Assembly (NCBI RefSeq): GCF_003967515.1
Contig: NZ_BIFQ01000001.1
Location: 3,100,001-3,164,000 of the forward strand
Reading direction: 5' to 3'
From: Dictyobacter aurantiacus
Lineage (GTDB): Bacteria; Chloroflexota; Ktedonobacteria; Ktedonobacterales; Ktedonobacteraceae
DNA: 64,000 nucleotides
Shown one piece after another: positions 44,695 to 54,266 of the stretch. Positions within the stretch are counted from its first letter, which is position 1, and every line of letters starts with the position of its first letter. A program made the translations under genes and the position numbers. Below the pieces are notes generated by a model. It searched no databases and was not told where the DNA came from. It saw only the letters and a list, made by a program, of their open reading frames with translations.

Positions 44695-45807
44695 TTAAAA
44701 GCTGCAGGTCTGGTCGACGATATAATCCACCAGAGCATGAAAATCACCAGTACGCTGATAGAAAGCATGCTGGCGACGAGCCCCATTACCCTCCTGTAAT
44801 ATGCGGTAGGTAGTGGCTGAGACGCGTTGCCAATCGCCTTCTGCTTCGAGCGCCGGCCGTAAAAAGGCCAGAAACTGCTCAACGCACTGCCGGGCTGGTA
44901 CGGTACGCTGGGCCTGCACATCGAACAGGCGATCATCCAGACCATAGCGTGCCGCGCGCCAATGCATTGCTCGTAGCTGGTCGGTAGTCACATCTGGAAA
45001 AGGCATCTTGCGCATCACCAGGTCATATGCCGTGCGAACCAGGGCGCGGATCAAGCCGGTAACCATCACGGCCTCGTCGATGGTCATACAGACATCCATG
45101 ATGCGAAACTCAAGCGTTGGAAAGCGTTCCGAGAGGCGTACATCCCAATAGATTTTGGTCGCATCGTCGATGCTCTCGGTCGCGATCAGGTGCTCAATTG
45201 TACTGCGGTAGTCATTATAAGAAGCAAAAGAGGGAGGAGGGCCGGCCAGCGGAACGGTCCACCACAGACCGGTACGATAATCTTGATAACCGGTGTACTC
45301 TCCCAGCCAGAACGGGGAATTGGCGGTCAGAGCAATAATCGGCGTGAGCCAGGAACGGGTATGATTGAGAACCTGGGTTGCCACCTCCTGATCAGGTATG
45401 CCGATGTGGACATGGCAGCCAAAGATAACCTGCTCACGTATCAATTGTTGATACGTCTCGATCAAAGTACGGTAGCGCTCTTTCGGGGTTACCTGTTGCT
45501 TATTCCACTGGGAGAAAGGATGGGTGCCAGCGGCCGCGATGAGTTGTCCCGCCTGATTGGCAGCCGCGATCACACCGCTGCGCATGCGCGTCAATTCATG
45601 TTGAACATCCGCCAGCGAATGGCAGATGGGGGTCGCGATCTCAATCTGAGACAAAATCATCTCAAACTGTACTTCATCCTCACTCAACGTGGCCTGGGCC
45701 TGTGGCAAGATCTCATGAGCCTTCTGGCTTAGCTCACGGGTATGAGGATCGATAATCTGATACTCTTCCTCGACGCCAATAGTAAAAGAATGAGATTGCA
45801 GGGACAT
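44695..45807 (-). CDS. Carboxylate-amine ligase, glutamate-cysteine ligase family 2 (YbdK type)
   Basis: A 370-residue GCS2-family enzyme: FTIGVEEEYQIID at the N-terminus, GTHPFSQW, FGCHVHIGIPD (catalytic His), NSPFWLGEYTGYQDYRT and LEFRIMDVCMTIDEA. YbdK-type members show weak glutamate-cysteine ligase activity; the actinobacterial EgtA relatives act in ergothioneine synthesis. No second pathway gene is adjacent, so substrate is open. ATG 45807 follows AAGGAGGCGTTTCT. Confidence 0.9.
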   Translation of the reverse strand: MSLQSHSFTIGVEEEYQIIDPHTRELSQKAHEILPQAQATLSEDEVQFEMILSQIEIATPICHSLADVQHELTRMRSGVIAAANQAGQLIAAAGTHPFSQWNKQQVTPKERYRTLIETYQQLIREQVIFGCHVHIGIPDQEVATQVLNHTRSWLTPIIALTANSPFWLGEYTGYQDYRTGLWWTVPLAGPPPSFASYNDYRSTIEHLIATESIDDATKIYWDVRLSERFPTLEFRIMDVCMTIDEAVMVTGLIRALVRTAYDLVMRKMPFPDVTTDQLRAMHWRAARYGLDDRLFDVQAQRTVPARQCVEQFLAFLRPALEAEGDWQRVSATTYRILQEGNGARRQHAFYQRTGDFHALVDYIVDQTCSF

Positions 45808-46274
45808 AGAAACGCCTCCTTGCAATGATTATGGTCGGAACATATTACATACAATACGAAACCCTGCCCAATAAGTATACAGTATAAAGTGTAGTTTAGA
45901 GCTCTTATGCATCATAAGGCCGGAAATTCTTTATATGTTGCATACTTTTAGGGATTCTTTTTGTGCACAAATACCAGCAACGGCTGTCGAATAGCCTGTT
46001 TCTATTATGTAGCACTCCAAAAGTCCTTTACTTTAGTGCTATTTATTGACATATAATGTCTCTTTTAATTATAGTAACTGAGGCATGCCAGGCGTTCAAT
46101 ATGATACTAATTTGCTGTTTACATTAAGATATGAATTTCTATTATTTTGAATGCATGGTATATATATACTATTTTGCAGATATCATGCCTTTTTTTCTTT
46201 CTGCAAAAATCTTCTCTTTTTTTATTTGAAATAACTCCTTATGGAGATTAATGGTTCGCAGAACCAGGTGAACA
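45808..46274. other. 467-bp AT-rich divergent spacer
   Basis: Lies between the leftward ligase and the rightward four-repeat protein. TATAAT at 46052-46057 overlaps TTGACA-like bases but has no spaced partner I can defend. No repeat or RNA seen. Confidence 0.45.
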
Positions 46275-48833
46275 ATGAATACGATTTCGGGTCATGAACA
46301 AAAAACAACTCCAGACGAGTTGAGACCGCAAGCTCCACATCGACGTGGAAAAATTTTACTTTCTTCTGTTCTGGCACTGGTTGTATTAGTGGGTGCAATT
46401 TTTTCAATCAGTAGCGTTGTCACTCAGCACACACCTACCAAAGCTGCTTCCACCACAGGGCTCGTGGGTGATGTGGCGGCAATGCAAAAAGAGAACCAGC
46501 CGTACATCCATGCGATCCCTCCAACGCGAAAAAGTTTCCCGGCCAGAAACTTTGCCACGACAACCGCCGTGCCCGCTTTCAATAATGTTGGCATCAGCAC
46601 CAGCAAGAACCTTTCAGCCGCGAATTTTGATGGCGCCAACCATAGTTATTCTTATGATGCTTTACTCTCCACCAACCTGGAGCCAGGGTTGCCATTCGTG
46701 TATGATGGACTCCAGTTCAACTGGCCAAATATCAATCATGTCGACTCGCCGACGTCTGCTGATAACTGGCAGGCCAATGGGCAGGTGTTGCCTCTGTCTC
46801 AGACAGGTACTGATGGACGGCTTGGTTTTATTGGCTCAGCCGCGAATGGTTCATATTATGGCAACCCCGTTATTACATTCAGCGATAATTCAACGCAGAC
46901 TGTAGATCTGAACATGAGCGATTGGACACTCGGTGGAGGAACACAGCCTCTTGCCTATCGCAATAAAATTGTCTCTGCTATGTCCAAACGTGACGGCGCT
47001 GGTGGCGAACAGAATGTAAAGACCTATTTGTTTTACGACGTCATTTACTATGATGGTAGCAAAACACCGGTTAGCGTGACCCTACCAAAGTCTGCAGGCA
47101 ATCGCCTTCACATCTTTGCCTATTCCAATACCTTTGCGCCAGATCCTGGATACAACAACGTTGGCATGAGTAACGATGCCTACACCACCCCGGGCAACTT
47201 TGATGGTGCTGGTAACAGCTATTCGAGCGCGGATATCAGCTGGGGAACGGGATATACCATTTACTCCGATCCCAACATTACTGGTGATAAATATGAAATG
47301 GCCTTTCAATGGCCAGATGTTTTGCCCGGTACACCCGATAACTATCAGGCAGATGGACAGACTATTCCGGTCACACCCGTTGCTGATGCCGCCAAAATCG
47401 GCTTTGTAGGAGCGGCCACCGGTGGTCCTTCCTACGGTGCTGGTTATATTAGCTATGACGATGGTACACGTCAGGCGTTTACTCTGGGTTTCAGCGATTG
47501 GACCCTGAACGCTTACACACATGCCCCGTCCTTTGGCAATCGTTATTTTGACGGTATGACCTATCGCAATACGCGTGGAGGTCAACAAAATACACGTGCC
47601 TTTTTATTCTATACCGATGTAGCTCTGTTGCCGGGCAAGACCGTCACAAGTGTCACACTTCCTGCCTCAACCAATCAAGGTAAGATCCATGTCTACTCAA
47701 TCGCTACTGGTGTGGCTGGATTTTATGATAATGTAGGCGTTACCGCCGATAACAGTCCAGTGTTTGGCAATTTCGATGGGGCAGGGCACAGCTACTCAGG
47801 CGTAGCCATGAGCAATGCTGGCGTTACGTTTACAGCGCCGGGCGGCAGCAGTTCTATGCTTGTGAATGGTATTACTTTTAAACTAATGTATGGAGCAGGT
47901 GGATCTCCTGATAACTGGGTGGCACATGGTCAGGCGATCAGCGTCAATCCTATATATGGAATGTCAACTCTGGGATTTATCGGCTCAGCCGTTAATGGTA
48001 GCTCGACTGGTAAAGGGCTTATCACCTATACCGATGGCACGACACAGGAATATAGTCTGAGTTTCAGCGATTGGTGTGCTCCTACACCTCAGTATAATAA
48101 TAGCGTTGTAGCAACCATGCCGTATCGTAATAGCCCTTATGGTACGCAAAGCGTTAAAAACCGCCTGTACTATACTGAGATTAGTGTACAAAGCGACAAG
48201 ACTATCGCCAACGTTCAGTTACCTACAACCACTGGTGGTTTGATGCATATCTTCGCCGTAGCTGGACGGTCGGGTACCTATAACAATGTTGGTATTAGTA
48301 ATCAGTACGCTACCAAACTGGGTAATTTTGATGGTGTTGGTAGCAGTTATGATGAGCACGCTCTGGCGCTTAATAATATTGCAAGCGGTCTGACTTATCA
48401 ACATGGTGGCTTCAATTTCAGCTTTAGCGATTCAGGTCCAGGTTCTACCATTGCCGGTTGGCCTGACAACTATATCGCTAAAGGACAGACTCTCGATGTA
48501 ACTATGCAGACTGTCTCTAATATGACCAGTATTGGTTTTATCCTTTCGGCGACCAATGGTGGGGCATCTGGAACCGCTACGCTCACCTATACCGATGGCA
48601 CAACGCAAAATATCGTATTAGGAGCATCTGATTGGTGTGATAGTTCGACAGTAGCCAGGTATAACGTTTCTGTTGCGGCCTCTATGCCTTATCGCAATAC
48701 ACCTACTGGTCAGCAGAATGTGAAAAACTACCTCTACTTTAGTAGCTTTTCGATCAACTCAAGTAAGCGTGTGCAGACGGTAACATTGCCCAATGTTTAC
48801 CAGCTACACATTTTCTCGATCGCCTTCAAATAA
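46275..48833 (+). CDS. Secreted protein of four tandem CBM-like domains
   Basis: An 852-residue exported protein with one N-terminal membrane segment (VLALVVLVGAIFSISSVV, about residues 35-52) and four repeats of about 190 residues starting near 101, 292, 482 and 668. Each repeat has NVGIS, GNFDGAGNSYS, a PDNYQADGQ segment, LGFIGSA, a DGTTQ-x-LxFSDW segment, YRNxxxGQQNVK and SVTLPxxxxLHIFA. I know this domain as an appendage of secreted glycoside hydrolases in Actinobacteria, probably carbohydrate binding. Here it stands without any catalytic domain. Start follows CAGGTGAACA; a strong terminator follows. Confidence 0.82.
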   Translation: MNTISGHEQKTTPDELRPQAPHRRGKILLSSVLALVVLVGAIFSISSVVTQHTPTKAASTTGLVGDVAAMQKENQPYIHAIPPTRKSFPARNFATTTAVPAFNNVGISTSKNLSAANFDGANHSYSYDALLSTNLEPGLPFVYDGLQFNWPNINHVDSPTSADNWQANGQVLPLSQTGTDGRLGFIGSAANGSYYGNPVITFSDNSTQTVDLNMSDWTLGGGTQPLAYRNKIVSAMSKRDGAGGEQNVKTYLFYDVIYYDGSKTPVSVTLPKSAGNRLHIFAYSNTFAPDPGYNNVGMSNDAYTTPGNFDGAGNSYSSADISWGTGYTIYSDPNITGDKYEMAFQWPDVLPGTPDNYQADGQTIPVTPVADAAKIGFVGAATGGPSYGAGYISYDDGTRQAFTLGFSDWTLNAYTHAPSFGNRYFDGMTYRNTRGGQQNTRAFLFYTDVALLPGKTVTSVTLPASTNQGKIHVYSIATGVAGFYDNVGVTADNSPVFGNFDGAGHSYSGVAMSNAGVTFTAPGGSSSMLVNGITFKLMYGAGGSPDNWVAHGQAISVNPIYGMSTLGFIGSAVNGSSTGKGLITYTDGTTQEYSLSFSDWCAPTPQYNNSVVATMPYRNSPYGTQSVKNRLYYTEISVQSDKTIANVQLPTTTGGLMHIFAVAGRSGTYNNVGISNQYATKLGNFDGVGSSYDEHALALNNIASGLTYQHGGFNFSFSDSGPGSTIAGWPDNYIAKGQTLDVTMQTVSNMTSIGFILSATNGGASGTATLTYTDGTTQNIVLGASDWCDSSTVARYNVSVAASMPYRNTPTGQQNVKNYLYFSSFSINSSKRVQTVTLPNVYQLHIFSIAFK

Positions 48834-48845
48834 ACTCGCAGATTG

Positions 48846-48891
48846 AAAAAGATCAGGCATCACTCCCATAGAAGTGATGCCTGATCTTTTT
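48846..48891 (+). terminator. Intrinsic terminator
   Basis: A 19-bp stem (48846-48864 with 48873-48891, AAAAAGATCAGGCATCACT) with an 8-nt loop; the right arm ends in TTTTT. Works on either strand. Confidence 0.92.
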
Positions 48892-49020
48892 GTAGGTCAG
48901 GAGGGTATAATGGCCGGGTTAGAAAATATGATAGGATAAGAGCATATTGTGGGACAGTAGGTTAATATAGTTCTGCTTACACGTGGTATGTTCGTTTATG
49001 TGGGAGGAGATGATTACATC

Positions 49021-49941
49021 ATGCAGAGCAAGACTTCTGTAAGTATGGTGAAGGAAAAGTGGCCGGCGTTACCATTTGAAGCCTGGAAAGAGACCTGCGA
49101 GACGCTGCACCTGTGGACGCAGATGGTGGGCAAGGTACGACTGGCGTTGAGTCCATACTGCAATCACTGGTGGCAGGTAGCTCTCTACGTCTCGGCGCGC
49201 GGCCTGACAACATCAACAATCCCCTACGGGCACGGCTGCTTTGAGATCAGCTTTGATTTTATTGATCACAAACTTCTGATCGCCACCGACGATGGTCGCA
49301 GCAGAACATTGTCTCTCTATTCGCGTTCGGTCGCAAATTTTTACCATGAATTCATGGCGTCCCTGCGCGCGCTCAATATTCAGGTTACCATTGATCCGCG
49401 CCCCTGTGAGATTGAGCATGCCATCCCCTTTGACCAGGACCTCAACCATGATACCTATGATCCGCTGTATGCGCAACGCTTCTGGCATATCCTGCAGCAG
49501 GTTGATCGGGTTATGAAAGAGTTTCGCGGTCGCTTCATCGGCAAATGCAGTCCGGTTCATTTCTTCTGGGGAAGTTTCGACCTGGCCGTGACCCGCTTCT
49601 CGGGCAGAAGGGCTCCCGAGAGGGAGGGAGCCGACCGCATTACGCGTGAGGCGTACTCACACGAGGTTATCAGCTGTGGTTTCTGGCCTGGCAGCACTGC
49701 CTCACCCCGGGCGGCCTTCTACGTTTACGCGGCCCCCGAACCGCCTAACCTGGGCAGCGCACCCATCAAGCCGGATAAAGCATTCCATAATGATGACCTG
49801 GCCGAATTCTTCTACCTCTACGACGACATGCGCCGGGCTCCAGATCCCGAGCAGGCATTGCTGGACTTTTTCCAGAGCACATACGAAGCCGCCGCCAACC
49901 TGGCCAACTGGAACCGCGCCGCGTTGGAGCGAAGTAGCTAG
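49021..49941 (+). CDS. DUF5996 family protein
   Basis: A 306-residue cytosolic protein matching DUF5996 from its first residues: WPALPFEAWKETCETLHLWTQMVGKVRLAL, then NHWWQVALYVSARGLTTSTIPYG, FHEFMASL, and the C-terminal SYHEVISCGFWPG-like segment (here AYSHEVISCGFWPGS) with EFFYLYDDMRRA. Function of the family is unknown. ATG 49021 lies 11 nt after GGAGGAG; an ATG at 48988 has no ribosome site. Confidence 0.85.
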   Translation: MQSKTSVSMVKEKWPALPFEAWKETCETLHLWTQMVGKVRLALSPYCNHWWQVALYVSARGLTTSTIPYGHGCFEISFDFIDHKLLIATDDGRSRTLSLYSRSVANFYHEFMASLRALNIQVTIDPRPCEIEHAIPFDQDLNHDTYDPLYAQRFWHILQQVDRVMKEFRGRFIGKCSPVHFFWGSFDLAVTRFSGRRAPEREGADRITREAYSHEVISCGFWPGSTASPRAAFYVYAAPEPPNLGSAPIKPDKAFHNDDLAEFFYLYDDMRRAPDPEQALLDFFQSTYEAAANLANWNRAALERSS

Positions 49942-49943
49942 AA

Positions 49944-50021
49944 AAGCGCCCGCGAGGGGCGCACCTACGGGATATCCGACGGGGAAGCGCCCGCGAGGGG
50001 CGCACCTACGGGATATTCGAC
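49944..50021. repeat. Tandem pair of a 37-nt GNRA-hairpin repeat
   Basis: Two copies (49944-49980 and 49985-50021, period 41) of AAGCGCCCGCGAGGGGCGCA then CCTACGGGATATYCGAC; they differ at one base. GCGCCC-GCGA-GGGCGC folds as a hairpin with a GNRA loop. Related CACCTAYKGG copies are at 56606 and 63629. Confidence 0.8.
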
Positions 50022-50128
50022 AATAGCGGTATGAATATGCTATGCTGTACGACAAAATTTTATCAAGACATGTGGTGAGCACGATTGATATAGTTTGATC
50101 ATATTGTGGCTCATGGTGGGAGTATCGC

Positions 50129-53100
50129 ATGCATATCATCCATGGTTTCTGGCTTCCTGACGATGCGCAGGAGTTCATGCAGGGTGGAAGTTTTTATCTC
50201 TGGGTTGAGACGGATACGGTGCAAGCTGTGGCGAAGTCGGGACCAGACACTGTTCATCCACGGCACCTGGCAAAGAATGCTCTGGAGACGTTTCTGGTGG
50301 AGAAGTTGGGCCTGCAAGAGCTTTTCCCTGGTACACTGGCGAATACCCTGTGCAGCCGCTACCTGTTGTTGCCAACCGTGGATAGCAGGCCCGTGCCCTC
50401 TTTTGAGCTGTTGCGCTACGTCGAAGAGGAAGAGCCACTCGAATTTGAGCTCAAGCCCTGGCCGATCTGTTGCTACCGGGTGACGGAGATCATTACTACC
50501 CTGAACGCTATTCATTTCAAGGCGCTCAATGGGGCTGAAGATTTCCAATTGGGGACGGATCTCCTGTTCTGGCAGCAATATACCCAGGCCCTCAAAGCGA
50601 TCATCGCCAAAGACCAGTATATTCCGGCTTTAAAGTACCAGGCACTTGAGACGGTGGGGGAGAAGGGGAAGAGCGGCAAAAAAGCGACCCGTTTCACGCT
50701 ACATCCAGCCTGGGAGTTGATTTCAGATAGTTATGAGACGAGCATCCAGCGCTACCTGGCCGCCATGCCGGGGGCGTGTGTGGCCGGAGCCCATAGTCCA
50801 GAGAGCGCGGCCCTCTTCGACAAAGAAGCGTTGTTGCGCCATTTCTCTGAATGCCTGCTCCACACCATTGTCACAGGCACCCCTTTCACCGGTACCTTTG
50901 ATCACCAGATCGCTGACACGCTGCTCTACCGGTGCATTTATCCCTACCGTCCCACACCTACTCAAGAACGCGCCGAGGCACTGCAGGAGTATAAGGGCTG
51001 GCTCGCCTGGCGCAATAATCTGACGCAGGCACATACGGGGGCCGGATTCACGCTTTGCTTGCGCTTAGAGGAGGCGAGTGCCGGGGATGTTGATAGCTGG
51101 CACATGCATTTTCTGGTTGCATCCAGGCGCGATCCTTCCCATCAATTGAGTCTGTTCGATTACTGGGAAATGGAGCCTGGAGCGCGCGCCGAGGCGGTAC
51201 GCTCCTTTGGTGACGACTTTGAAAAGAATCTTTTATTGTCCCTGGGCTATGCCGCGCGCATCTATCCACTGATCTGGAAGGGTATGAGCACAGATAAGCC
51301 GATCGGCTTCCATCTCAGGCTTGAAGAAGCATTTACCTTCTTGAAAGAGGGGGCCTGGGTACTGGAGGATGCTGGCTATATCGTGATCGTTCCCTCCTGG
51401 TGGACGCCTGAGGGCAGGCGGCGCAGCAAGGTTCGTCTCAAGACATCACTGCGTTCATCTAAAGGATCTACAGCGGCGCCTGGAGGCGATCATTTCAATC
51501 TTACGAAAATCGTTGACTATAACTATCAACTCTCGATTGGCGGACAGGTTGTCTCAGAAGAAGAATGGCGCCAGCTGGTTAACTCCAAATCGCCGCTGGT
51601 CATGTTTCGTGGTCAGTGGATGGAGCTTGACCGTGAAAAGATGCAGCAGATGCTCGAATTCTGGCAGAAGCACAAGAACGAATCCACCGAGATCTCACTG
51701 ATGGATCTGATCAAGCTGGGCGCCGAAGGAGGCGATGATCTGGAATGGGAGTACGACCAGGACCTGCAGGACATGCTGTCACAGCTTGACGATAAAAACG
51801 CCATCACCCCCATTGATGATCCCGTGGCACTGCAGGGGAACCTGCGTGAGTACCAGAAGCGCGGCGTCGCCTGGCTCCACTATCTTGAGAGCCTGGGGCT
51901 GAATCCCTGCCTGGCCGACGACATGGGATTGGGCAAGACCCTGCAGGTGATTGCCCGTCTGCTCAAGGAGCGCGAGGCGAGCGAGTCCGTCGGGCCGACG
52001 CTGATCATCGCCCCCACCTCGGTGCTGGGCAACTGGCGCAAAGAGATTGAGCGCTTTGCACCTCAATTGAAGGTGCTGGTACACCAGGGCGGCACGCGTC
52101 CCAAAGAGAAGAAGGCATTTCTGGAGCTGTATCAAGGACAGGACGTGATTTTAACCTCGTTTGCCCTGGCGCGACTGGACGAAAAGCTATTGCAGAGTAT
52201 CGACTGGCATCGCGTCGTGGTCGACGAGGCCCAGAACATCAAGAATCCACAGGCGGCGCAGACGCGCGCCATCCTCAAGCTGGACGCCATCCATCGGCTG
52301 GCTCTGACCGGCACCCCGGTCGAGAATCGCCTGCGCGACCTCTGGTCTATCTTCAACTTCCTCAATCCCGGCTACCTGGGTAAGGAAGCGCAGTTTCGCA
52401 AAAACTTTGAGCTGCCGATCTATAAAGATAACAACGCGCTGCAGTCGACGACCCTCAAAAAGCTGGTCGAACCATTTATCCTGCGGCGCGTCAAGACCGA
52501 CAAGCGCATCATCAACGACCTGCCGGACAAGGTTGAGCAGAAGATGTACTGCACCCTCTCGGCCGAGCAGGCCTCGCTGTACGAGGCGGTGGTCAAAGAC
52601 GTAATGGAGCAGCTGGACGAGGCCGAGGGCATACAGCGCAAGGGCATTATCCTGGCCACCCTGCTCAAGCTCAAGCAGATCTGTAACCATCCCATGCAGT
52701 TTTTGCAGGATGGCAGCGCCTTCACCACCGAGCGCTCCCACAAGCTGCAGCGACTGACCGAAATGGTGGAAGAGGTCATCGAGAGTGGGGAGAGCGCGCT
52801 GATCTTTACCCAGTTTACAGAGATTGGTGACGCACTGCAGCGCTACCTTGAGCACAAGAAATACTACAATACGTATTATCTACATGGTGGGACCAATGTC
52901 GCCAGGCGCGAAAGGATGGTAAGCGAATTTCAAGATCCGGCGACCGAGCCATCCCTTTTCATCCTCTCGCTACGCGCGGGTGGCGTCGGCCTCAACCTCA
53001 CCAAGGCCAACCATGTTTTTCACTTTGACCGCTGGTGGAATCCATCCGTTGAAGACCAGGCCACCGATCGTGCTTTTCGCATCGGTCAGCGCAAAAACGT

Positions 53101-53278
53101 CTTCGTACACAAATTTATCGCCATGGGGACCATGGAGGAGCGCATCGACGCCATGATTGAAGATAAGAAGCGGCTCTCCTCGCTGGTCGTGGGGAGCGAC
53201 GAATCCTGGTTGACGGAACTGGATAATAACACATTTAAAGAGCTAATTGAGCTGCGGCGCAGCGCGATCGTGGAGTAG
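50129..53278 (+). CDS. SNF2-family DEAD/DEAH helicase (HepA/RapA-like)
   Basis: A 1049-residue SWI2/SNF2 ATPase. The N-terminal half (about 1-560) is the associated SNF2-helicase domain of unknown role. The motor starts near 570: motif I DDMGLGKTLQVIA (about 597), Ia APTSVLGNWRKE, II DEAQNIKN (about 699), III ALTGTPVENRLRDLWS. The second RecA lobe has FTQFTEIGDAL, SLRAGGVGLNLTKANHV and the final DRAFRIGQRKNVFVHKFI. It should translocate on double-stranded DNA and remodel protein-DNA complexes. ATG 50129 follows GGGAGTATCGC. The SWIM gene begins 2 nt after its stop. Confidence 0.95.
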   Translation: MHIIHGFWLPDDAQEFMQGGSFYLWVETDTVQAVAKSGPDTVHPRHLAKNALETFLVEKLGLQELFPGTLANTLCSRYLLLPTVDSRPVPSFELLRYVEEEEPLEFELKPWPICCYRVTEIITTLNAIHFKALNGAEDFQLGTDLLFWQQYTQALKAIIAKDQYIPALKYQALETVGEKGKSGKKATRFTLHPAWELISDSYETSIQRYLAAMPGACVAGAHSPESAALFDKEALLRHFSECLLHTIVTGTPFTGTFDHQIADTLLYRCIYPYRPTPTQERAEALQEYKGWLAWRNNLTQAHTGAGFTLCLRLEEASAGDVDSWHMHFLVASRRDPSHQLSLFDYWEMEPGARAEAVRSFGDDFEKNLLLSLGYAARIYPLIWKGMSTDKPIGFHLRLEEAFTFLKEGAWVLEDAGYIVIVPSWWTPEGRRRSKVRLKTSLRSSKGSTAAPGGDHFNLTKIVDYNYQLSIGGQVVSEEEWRQLVNSKSPLVMFRGQWMELDREKMQQMLEFWQKHKNESTEISLMDLIKLGAEGGDDLEWEYDQDLQDMLSQLDDKNAITPIDDPVALQGNLREYQKRGVAWLHYLESLGLNPCLADDMGLGKTLQVIARLLKEREASESVGPTLIIAPTSVLGNWRKEIERFAPQLKVLVHQGGTRPKEKKAFLELYQGQDVILTSFALARLDEKLLQSIDWHRVVVDEAQNIKNPQAAQTRAILKLDAIHRLALTGTPVENRLRDLWSIFNFLNPGYLGKEAQFRKNFELPIYKDNNALQSTTLKKLVEPFILRRVKTDKRIINDLPDKVEQKMYCTLSAEQASLYEAVVKDVMEQLDEAEGIQRKGIILATLLKLKQICNHPMQFLQDGSAFTTERSHKLQRLTEMVEEVIESGESALIFTQFTEIGDALQRYLEHKKYYNTYYLHGGTNVARRERMVSEFQDPATEPSLFILSLRAGGVGLNLTKANHVFHFDRWWNPSVEDQATDRAFRIGQRKNVFVHKFIAMGTMEERIDAMIEDKKRLSSLVVGSDESWLTELDNNTFKELIELRRSAIVE

Positions 53279-53280
53279 GA

Positions 53281-54123
53281 ATGATGACACAGTTTAGCCG
53301 TACATGGTGGGGCCAGCGCTTCATCCAGGCCCTCGAACAATTTACCGACACTGGCCGCCTCAGTCGTGGACGCTCATACGCCACCAACGGCCGCATCATC
53401 AACTATAAGATCGACCGCAGCACTGTCCAGGCCAGAGTGCGCGGCTCCATCAATCCCTACTTTGGCGTCTTTGAGGAACCCACCTACAAGACCTCGATCA
53501 TTCTGAGATCCATCAATGCTAGAGATTGGAGCAAGGTGATCCAGAACATCGCCAGCCGGGCCGACCTGCTCACCAAACTGCTGATGAACGAGATGCCTGA
53601 CACCATCGAGGATGCTTTCATCGAGCAGGGTTTGCACCTGCTGCCGCACAGCGCCCGCGACTTCGAGACCGACTGCTCATGTCCCGACTACGCCAATCCC
53701 TGCAAGCACATCGCCGGCGTCTACTATCTGCTGGCATCCGCCCTGGACAAAGATCCCTTCCTCATGTTCACCCTGCGTGGGTTACCGCGTGAAGAACTGC
53801 AGGCCGAACTGGCCAAAACCCCACTGGGAGCGACCCTGGCCTCCGCGTTAACCACCAGCGAACCCAAAGTCCAGCCCGTGGCATCCTACTACACCCATCC
53901 AACCACGCAACCCCAACAGATCGCCAGCCACAAAGAGTTCTGGACCGGCGCGACGCGCCTGCCAGCGCCCCAGCAGACGGTGGCCGCGCAGCCGGCCGTT
54001 TCCGCCCTCCTGATCAAAAAGCAGGGCGACTATCCCGCTTTCTGGCACAAAAACGCCTCCTTCATCGGCACTATGGAAGAGTTCTACGAACGCGTCCGCA
54101 CCAAAAACAAACAGATGAAGTAG
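53281..54123 (+). CDS. SWIM zinc-finger protein
   Basis: A 280-residue protein with a SWIM zinc site, C-x-C-x(n)-C-x-H, in DCSCPDYANPCKHIAGVYYLLA (about residues 131-152), preceded by WWGQRFIQALEQ and RGRSYATNGRI, the usual N-terminal pattern of SNF2 partners. C-terminal third is Pro/Ala/Thr-rich. It binds DNA or protein and is nearly always encoded after a SNF2 helicase, as here with a 2-nt gap. ATG 53281 is followed at once by a second ATG. Confidence 0.92.
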   Translation: MMTQFSRTWWGQRFIQALEQFTDTGRLSRGRSYATNGRIINYKIDRSTVQARVRGSINPYFGVFEEPTYKTSIILRSINARDWSKVIQNIASRADLLTKLLMNEMPDTIEDAFIEQGLHLLPHSARDFETDCSCPDYANPCKHIAGVYYLLASALDKDPFLMFTLRGLPREELQAELAKTPLGATLASALTTSEPKVQPVASYYTHPTTQPQQIASHKEFWTGATRLPAPQQTVAAQPAVSALLIKKQGDYPAFWHKNASFIGTMEEFYERVRTKNKQMK

Positions 54124-54130
54124 GAGCCTT

Positions 54131-54181
54131 TATTTGCTATATGGGGATAAGGGTGCAGCCCTTATCCCCATATAGCAAATA
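54131..54181. repeat. Long perfect palindrome P13
   Basis: Arms 54131-54153 and 54159-54181 pair over 23 bp, loop TGCAG. It starts 7 nt after the SWIM gene stop and probably ends the helicase operon, although no T run follows. Confidence 0.9.
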
Positions 54182-54220
54182 GGTTCCATTAAGCAAACTG
54201 GTATGGAGTTGCAGATAGTT

Positions 54221-54255
54221 GAAAATGCCCGTGGTCATAGAAATATGACCACGGG
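54221..54255 (-). terminator. Intrinsic terminator of glmS
   Basis: On the minus strand CCCGTGGTCATA (54255-54244) pairs with 54239-54228, loop 4 nt, followed by GCATTTTC. It lies 12 nt after the glmS stop. Confidence 0.8.
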
Positions 54256-54266
54256 TATCCCGTTTC

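Noticed and set aside
44585..44698. 37-codon frame overlapping the last permease stop (ATGA)
   Set aside because: Start overlap looked like translational coupling to a lost ATPase gene, but the sequence shows no ATPase N-terminus, and it runs into a terminator-like hairpin.
50129..54123. SNF2/SWIM pair as part of a phage-defence island
   Set aside because: No nuclease, methylase, REase or other defence gene lies within the window around it.
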